Assembly: GCA_031284845.1 (NCBI GenBank)
Contig: JAITXH010000091.1
Coordinates: forward strand, 1 to 9,823
Source of the DNA: Puniceicoccales bacterium
GTDB taxonomy: Bacteria > Verrucomicrobiota > Verrucomicrobiia > Opitutales > UBA953
Length of the DNA: 9,823 nt
Reading direction: 5' to 3'
The notes below the pieces were generated by a model. It saw nothing but the letters and a program-made list of their open reading frames with translations. It searched no databases and was not told where the DNA came from. Positions 5,941 through 9,823 of this stretch are shown piece by piece. The stretch's first letter is position 1. Each line of letters opens with the position of its first letter. A program made the position numbers and the translations under genes.

Positions 5941-7416
5941 ATGACCATGCTCCAAACCGCTACCGCCGCCGCCCCGATTGCACCTCCGCCACCGCTTCCT
6001 GCATTGCCCGCCATTGCCATCCCGGATGATTTTCCCGACTGGCTCAGCCCCATCATTGTCAAAGAAGTGCGGCAGGGGATGCGCGGACGCACGTTCACCA
6101 TCGCGTTCATGCTCTTGCACACCATGCTTTTTCTGTGGGCGATCGGGATGTCGCTTTCCGTGGAGACAAGTTCTGGAGGCGACGGCTTTTTCTGGTTCAT
6201 TCTGGGCATGGGGCTGGTGTGCATATCCATCGCCGCACAGGGGGCCATCCGCACCGAGCGGACCGGCAACACCATCGAGCTGCTTCAGCTTACACGGCAG
6301 GGAGCCGGGCGCATCGTCTTCGGGAAGTGGTGCGCCATTTTAACACAATCCGCCCTCCTCATCGCGAGCATGGCACCCTACATGGTGCTGCGGTATTTTT
6401 TCGGCACTTTCGAGATCGTGCGGGACCTGAGCATCATAGTCATTTTATTTCTTTGGACGGCTGCCGGAGTGGCATTCATGCTCTTGCTTTCGTGTTTCCC
6501 CCGTTGGTTCGGCATAGGCAACGGCATCTTGATTTTTATACTCGGCAGTTCCGCATTTTCCGTCCTTTCCTCCTCCTTTTTTTTCGGTAGGGCTCTGGGC
6601 GGACTTTCGCCGGTGACTGGCTGGGGGTTGCTCGGGTGCATTCTCTTCCCCGCCGCCTACGTCCTGCTTTTCCTGCTTTTGGCCGCAGCGCAGATCGCAC
6701 CGGTGTCTGAAAACTTTGCTTCGCGCACACGTCTGGTTTGCTGGTTTCTACTGCTCCCGGCAGCAATAGCCATACTGAGCGACGCAGGCAAAGAGGCCTC
6801 CCTGATATGCATGATCGCGGCACTACCGGGGGCGGTGGGGATTCTGGACGCCTTGCTGCGCCCCACCTCGCCCTCGCTGTCCGTATTCACGGCATTCGGG
6901 CGGCGCGGTTTCGCCGGGTATGCCGCCGCGCTCCTGCTGGCACCGAGCCGGGCGACGGGCGTGTTCTATGCGGTGGTGACACTTGCCATTTTCTTCATCC
7001 TGCCCTTGCTCTCCGTAAGCAACCCGGCCTACAGGCCAGTAGCCATTTCCTACATCTCTACGCTAAATACCTTGCTGCTGCCGATGGCGCTGGCGTGCAT
7101 CACGCGCCGGACGCTGCCGGCATTTTCGTTCACGATGCGCTTCTGGCTTTTCTTTGTGCTCGAATGGGTGCTTTTCGGCGCGAGTTGCCTGATTTTCCTC
7201 GGCGGTTCAAAATGGGATGCATGGGAAAGTCTGGCAGGCATCACACCGCCGGGGATGGCAATTTTTTCTCAGGACACCAATGGGAAAATGGCGTTTTGCT
7301 TTATATCCGTCACCGTCGTTTTCATCGCCGCCTGCCTGGGGCGTTATCTGTGGCGCGACCTCCAGGCGACCCTTGGCATGTGCGGGGGAAAGCGCGTGGA
7401 AATCCCGGATGCCTAA
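5941..7416 (+). CDS. ABC-2-type multispanning membrane protein (putative exporter permease)
   Basis: This 491-residue protein has about 11-12 predicted membrane segments (roughly 51-73, 83-105, 132-155, 162-185, 191-213, 228-250, 264-281, 285-303, 340-358, 370-386, 400-420, 447-467). A Pro/Ala-rich cytoplasmic N-terminus (1-30) leads into SPIIVKEVRQGMRGRTF at 36-52, a form of the '[NS]P-[IV]-x-x-[KR]-E-[LV]-R' entry common to ABC-2 permeases. ERTGNTIELLQLT, FGKW and APYMVLRYFFG also fit that group. Such proteins pair with a separate ATPase to export polysaccharides, drugs or proteins, or to drive gliding or spore functions; the substrate here is unknown. The gene follows leuD by 21 bp and is probably read from the leu promoter, though no leucine link is evident. 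No ATPase gene adjoins it. ATG 5941 abuts a short stem-loop (5924-5940); ATG 5947 is an alternative. Its stop codon interlocks with that of ispD. Confidence 0.8.
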   Translation: MTMLQTATAAAPIAPPPPLPALPAIAIPDDFPDWLSPIIVKEVRQGMRGRTFTIAFMLLHTMLFLWAIGMSLSVETSSGGDGFFWFILGMGLVCISIAAQGAIRTERTGNTIELLQLTRQGAGRIVFGKWCAILTQSALLIASMAPYMVLRYFFGTFEIVRDLSIIVILFLWTAAGVAFMLLLSCFPRWFGIGNGILIFILGSSAFSVLSSSFFFGRALGGLSPVTGWGLLGCILFPAAYVLLFLLLAAAQIAPVSENFASRTRLVCWFLLLPAAIAILSDAGKEASLICMIAALPGAVGILDALLRPTSPSLSVFTAFGRRGFAGYAAALLLAPSRATGVFYAVVTLAIFFILPLLSVSNPAYRPVAISYISTLNTLLLPMALACITRRTLPAFSFTMRFWLFFVLEWVLFGASCLIFLGGSKWDAWESLAGITPPGMAIFSQDTNGKMAFCFISVTVVFIAACLGRYLWRDLQATLGMCGGKRVEIPDA

Positions 7417-7426
7417 CCCGCATCGG
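7405..7426. other. Stem-loop over the interlocked stop codons of the ABC-2 gene and ispD
   Basis: GATGC (7408-7412) pairs with GCATC (7420-7424). With G7407 bulged, CC (7405-7406) can also pair with GG (7425-7426). The 7-base loop holds both stop codons. On the + strand a T-rich stretch follows about ten bases later (around 7434-7440). It may act as a weak two-way terminator; no better one is visible here. Confidence 0.3.
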
Positions 7427-8138
7427 CTGGGGCTTGTTTTCTCAGCAAAAACTCGACCAACGCCAAATCGTGAGGTTCGGTAATTTTAGGATTGGGAAAT
7501 AGATTTTCCACTAGGGTCACTTTGTGCCCCGCATGTCCGGCAGCCGCTACATCGTCGGTGATGTGGACCCGGTCCAAGGCGACTTTCCGGTAGGCATCGA
7601 GTATCAAACGGTGCTGGAAGACTTGCGGCGTCTCCATCGCCCACAATGTGGCACGGTTGAGGTCGGCTTGCACCACGGCGTCTCCCGGACGCGTCCCCGG
7701 AGGCACTTGCTTGATGGTATCTTTGACACGGTGGGCGAGCACGGCAGCGCCATCGCGTGCGGCCAACACAGCCAGTTCAACCAGAGAAGCCGTCTGGAGA
7801 AGAGGACGCGCCGCATCGTGGATAAACACCAGCGAGGTATCGCTTGGGCAGGCCTCAATGCCGTTTAGCACCGAGTCCTGCCGCTCTTCTCCCCCGCGCG
7901 CCCAGCGCACGCTCAACGAATCGTCAAGCCAGGGGCGGAGGACAGCGGCGATGGCGGCTTGTTGGGCATTGTCACGGCAGACGATGACAAATCCGCCAAC
8001 GACACCAGACTCCCGGAACGCCCGCGCCGACCAGGCAATGACCGGCTGTCCGTTCAACGGTTCGAGGATTTTATCCCGGACGACACCGCGCATCCGGTTT
8101 CCCGATCCGCCTGCGAGAAGAATGGCAATAGATGACAT
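7413..8138 (-). CDS. ispD: 2-C-methyl-D-erythritol 4-phosphate cytidylyltransferase
   Basis: IspD joins CTP and methylerythritol phosphate to give CDP-methylerythritol, the third step of the MEP isoprenoid pathway. The 241-residue product is typical in size. It starts with the nucleotide-binding loop AILLAGGSGNRMRGV (5-19), followed by the catalytic-region lysine Lys23 in RDKILEPL. The family signature VFIHDAARP is at 104-112. ETPQVFQ, ITDDVAAAG and NPKITEPHDLALVEF (216-230, with the conserved Lys218) complete the fold. GGEERQDSVLNG at 82-93 is also diagnostic. The usual 'PKQ' around the lysine reads 'DKI' here, a tolerated variation. ATG 8138 is the only start that fits the N-terminus and it lacks a Shine-Dalgarno sequence. 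The gene converges on the ABC-2 gene, sharing 3 bp (7414-7416 with TAG 7415-7413), and no ispF neighbour is present. Confidence 0.95.
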   Translation of the reverse strand: MSSIAILLAGGSGNRMRGVVRDKILEPLNGQPVIAWSARAFRESGVVGGFVIVCRDNAQQAAIAAVLRPWLDDSLSVRWARGGEERQDSVLNGIEACPSDTSLVFIHDAARPLLQTASLVELAVLAARDGAAVLAHRVKDTIKQVPPGTRPGDAVVQADLNRATLWAMETPQVFQHRLILDAYRKVALDRVHITDDVAAAGHAGHKVTLVENLFPNPKITEPHDLALVEFLLRKQAPADAG

Positions 8139-8154
8139 GAGTTTTTTCAGTTAG

Positions 8155-8177
8155 CCCGTATATCTCATGAGAACGGG
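8155..8177. promoter_or_regulatory. Bulged hairpin in the ispD/glutaredoxin divergent region
   Basis: CCCGT (8155-8159) pairs with ACGGG (8173-8177). After an ATA bulge, TCTC (8163-8166) pairs with GAGA (8169-8172) around a very tight centre. It lies 17 bp upstream of the ispD start, in the ispD 5' leader. GGGAC (8176-8180) can also pair with GTCCC (8200-8204), so two folds compete. It could equally be a protein-binding palindrome (TCTCATGAGA). I see no convincing sigma-70 promoter in 8139-8286. Confidence 0.35.
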
Positions 8178-8223
8178 GACTTGTCCAAGATTTTGAATCG
8201 TCCCGGCTTTTGCTGAAAATCAG

Positions 8224-8241
8224 GGCAAAATGGGTTTTGCC
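8224..8241 (+). promoter_or_regulatory. Leader hairpin upstream of the glutaredoxin gene
   Basis: GGCAAAA (8224-8230) and TTTTGCC (8235-8241) form a perfect 7-bp stem with the loop TGGG. It lies 45 bases before the chosen start at 8287. An in-frame ATG (8230-8232) spans the stem-loop boundary. The short T run after it (8242-8244) is too weak for a good terminator, so a leader or mRNA-stability role is likelier. Confidence 0.4.
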
Positions 8242-8286
8242 TTTCCAGTGAAATTCTTCTGTCTTGGCGACAACCGTTTATTTCCC

Positions 8287-8571
8287 ATGAAACAGCAAAA
8301 ACCACTTCTCTACATTAAGAAAGGATGCCCCTGGTGCATCGAAGCCCTCAACTTTTTTAATTCGCACGGCGTGGATCTCGATGTGCGCGACGTCACCAAG
8401 GACAGTGCTGCATTGAGCCGGATGATCGAAGTGAGCAACCAGACAAAGTGCCCGACCTTTGAACTTGGCGATTTTGTGGTAGCCGACTTCAGCGTTGACG
8501 AGTTTCTTGACGCGCTCGACCACGAACCCGAAATACGCGGACAGCTCGGCCTTGGCGAAGACGACGAGTAG
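8287..8571 (+). CDS. Glutaredoxin-like thiol-disulfide oxidoreductase
   Basis: This small cytoplasmic thioredoxin-fold protein has 94 residues. It opens with the strand KPLLYIKKGCPWC, with the active-site CxxC at Cys14-Pro-Trp-Cys17. The cis-proline loop is TKCPTF (Pro56) and the helix VDEFLDAL follows at about 70-77. This is the glutaredoxin order and size. Glutaredoxins reduce protein disulfides or remove glutathione; Trp in the CPWC motif instead of the common CPYC, and a third Cys (55) directly before the cis-proline, set this one apart from GrxC. The tail ends with the acidic GLGEDDE. An in-frame ATG at 8230 would add 19 residues ahead of the fold, so I use ATG 8287, preceded by TTTATTTCCC rather than a Shine-Dalgarno sequence. 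The AI-2E permease gene follows by 44 bp and is probably co-transcribed. The reductant (glutathione or thioredoxin reductase) is unknown. Confidence 0.88.
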   Translation: MKQQKPLLYIKKGCPWCIEALNFFNSHGVDLDVRDVTKDSAALSRMIEVSNQTKCPTFELGDFVVADFSVDEFLDALDHEPEIRGQLGLGEDDE

Positions 8572-8615
8572 GCAAACGCCTCCGCCCTGCCCTTTTTTTC
8601 CCGGTATTTTTTCCC

Positions 8616-9815
8616 ATGTCCCAAACCACGCCGCCGTTTCTATCGCCACTGCAACGCCGCCTTGCCGCAGCGTCCCTCACCTGCGTTGCAGCCGCCGGTA
8701 TCATTGCCTTCGCCGGAAGTTTGATTTGGTTACTGGGCAAATTTGTCGCTACCTTCAGTTCCGCGCTCTGGCCGCTGGTCATCGCCGGTTTGGCCTCCTT
8801 CCTCTTGCAGCCCGTGTGCCTGTGGCTGGAACGCCGCCTTCACCTGCCCCGCGCCCCAGCCATCTGCATCCTCTACATAGCCGTCGCCTGCCTGTGCGCC
8901 CTGCTGGCCTTGATCATTCTGCCTGCGGTGTTTCACCAATTCACTTCGTTTATCGAGACCCTGCCCGCCCTCCGCGAGAGTGCGGCCCGCTATGCGGCGG
9001 AATACCTCCCTGCCAACATGCGCAAGCTGCTTGAGCAACTGGGCGTGGCCCAATCTGCCACAGCTTCCGTCGGCCCCAGCGCTACACCCACTGCGCAGGG
9101 AGTGCCTGCGCTCGATTGGGTGAAGTCGCTCCTCGGCGCCTCGTTGCCAGCACTTGCCAAAGCGGGGGCGCAAGCGCAGGCGCTTTTCACGAAAGCCGCA
9201 GGCTTGGCCATCATCCCGGTTTACCTCTTTTACCTGCTGGACATGCGGCGCGATTTTTTCGCCGACTTACACCGCGAAGCCAAATTTCTCCCCGCATCGT
9301 TACGCGACGACCTGACTTTTCTTGCCCGGCAATTCACAGGCATATTGGTCAGTTATTTTCGCGGCCAATTGCTCATCGGCATCATTCTGGGCGTCTTGCT
9401 GGCCGCAGGGTTCACCATCGCCGGGCTGAAATTCGGCCTCCTACTCGGCTTGCTCATCGGCGTCCTCAACATGGTCCCGTGGTTGGGCACCATGCTCGGG
9501 CTGGGTATCGCGTTGCCACTTGCCTGTCTCCAGCAAGGAGGAGGTTCCGGTTTGGCCATAACCGTCGCGGGGATGCTTCTTGCGGGGATGCTTTTGGAGA
9601 GCTTTTACCTCACTCCGAAAATCGCAGGCAAGACCACCCGCCTGCACCCGATGGCCATCACCTTCTCAGTGTTTTTCTGGGGTCTCGCGCTGGACGGTCT
9701 TCTGGGCATGGTGCTCGCCGTCCCGTTGACTGCGTTTTTCGTCGTTTTCTGGCGTCTCCTTAAAACGAAATATCTGCCCAAGCTAACCGACACTGTAGAA
9801 CCGCATCTTTCGTGA
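8616..9815 (+). CDS. AI-2E family transporter (TqsA/YdiK/PerM-like permease)
   Basis: This 399-residue inner-membrane protein shows the AI-2E family plan. Paired N-terminal helices lie at about 20-42 and 50-70, then a helix at about 82-105. An amphipathic extracytoplasmic stretch at about 106-190 contains an Ala/Ser/Thr/Pro linker at 145-165. Several C-terminal helices start near 195. Signature segments are YFRGQLLIGIILGVLLAAGF, GLLLGLLIGVLNMVPWLGTM (274-293) and ESFYLTPKIAGKTTRLHPMA (328-347), followed by DGLLGMVLAVPLTAFF. Despite the name, only some members such as TqsA affect autoinducer-2; others act as Na+/H+ or Na+(Li+)/H+ antiporters, so no substrate is claimed. The start ATG 8616 follows nine pyrimidines (8607-8615). 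The gene sits behind the glutaredoxin gene and may be coupled to a further gene through a GTGA overlap at 9812. Confidence 0.93.
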   Translation: MSQTTPPFLSPLQRRLAAASLTCVAAAGIIAFAGSLIWLLGKFVATFSSALWPLVIAGLASFLLQPVCLWLERRLHLPRAPAICILYIAVACLCALLALIILPAVFHQFTSFIETLPALRESAARYAAEYLPANMRKLLEQLGVAQSATASVGPSATPTAQGVPALDWVKSLLGASLPALAKAGAQAQALFTKAAGLAIIPVYLFYLLDMRRDFFADLHREAKFLPASLRDDLTFLARQFTGILVSYFRGQLLIGIILGVLLAAGFTIAGLKFGLLLGLLIGVLNMVPWLGTMLGLGIALPLACLQQGGGSGLAITVAGMLLAGMLLESFYLTPKIAGKTTRLHPMAITFSVFFWGLALDGLLGMVLAVPLTAFFVVFWRLLKTKYLPKLTDTVEPHLS

Positions 9816-9823
9816 ACACGAAG
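9812..9823 (+). CDS. Possible start of a further gene (truncated by the window edge)
   Basis: The AI-2E gene ends in GTGA, where TGA 9813-9815 is its stop and GTG 9812-9814 could start a new frame reading M-N-T-K before the window ends. Four-base start/stop overlaps of this kind are common in operons. There is far too little sequence to name a product or to be sure it is a gene. Confidence 0.2.

Noticed and set aside
5200..6120. 306-codon open frame on the - strand opposite leuD
   Set aside because: It covers leuD and parts of two neighbours on the opposite strand; no motif, and leuD is certain.
1..9823. Mobile elements, CRISPR arrays, tRNA or rRNA genes
   Set aside because: No transposase or integrase motifs, no regularly spaced repeats and no tRNA-like or rRNA-like stretches were seen; repeated GCCGCC/GCCGTC runs in devB are codon usage for Ala-rich protein.

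Overview
The window is GC-rich, densely packed bacterial chromosome. It holds nine complete protein genes, the tail of one more gene, and possibly the first codons of another. The gene set is chromosomal housekeeping and envelope functions: leucine biosynthesis, isoprenoid synthesis, glutaredoxin, ABC exporter parts, and MscS, ExoD and AI-2E-type membrane proteins. The protein flavour and the weak use of Shine-Dalgarno sequences suggest a Gram-negative bacterium, perhaps Verrucomicrobiota of the Opitutaceae type. That placement is an inference from gene style, not from a marker gene. I see no mobile element, phage gene, CRISPR array, tRNA or rRNA.

Left block (1-3451, all +): the C-terminus of an MscS-family channel overlaps exoD. 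A DevB-type membrane fusion protein and a DevC-type FtsX-fold permease follow. In the cyanobacterial DevBCA exporter these two work with the ATPase DevA and an outer-membrane TolC-like duct, but no ATPase gene lies in the window. The block ends at a strong bidirectional terminator.

Middle (3452-3898): a 42-codon lipoprotein gene on the - strand runs towards devC. It has its own probable promoter, a 5' leader hairpin, a near-perfect palindrome over its stop codon, and a share of the terminator. A probable promoter for the leu genes faces the other way.

Central block (3899-7416, +): leuC and leuD encode the two subunits of 3-isopropylmalate dehydratase, with 11 bp between them. A large ABC-2-type membrane protein with no visible ATPase partner follows 21 bp after leuD. 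Its stop codon interlocks with the stop codon of the convergent ispD gene (- strand, MEP isoprenoid pathway).

Right block (8139-9823): a hairpin-rich divergent region separates ispD from a glutaredoxin-like gene and an AI-2E-family permease on the + strand. A possible GTG start for another gene overlaps the permease stop at the right edge.

Most of the window is ordinary. The points most worth following are the two ABC exporter membrane modules without an ATPase, the compact lipoprotein locus, and the recurring pyrimidine tracts in front of start codons where a Shine-Dalgarno sequence would be expected.
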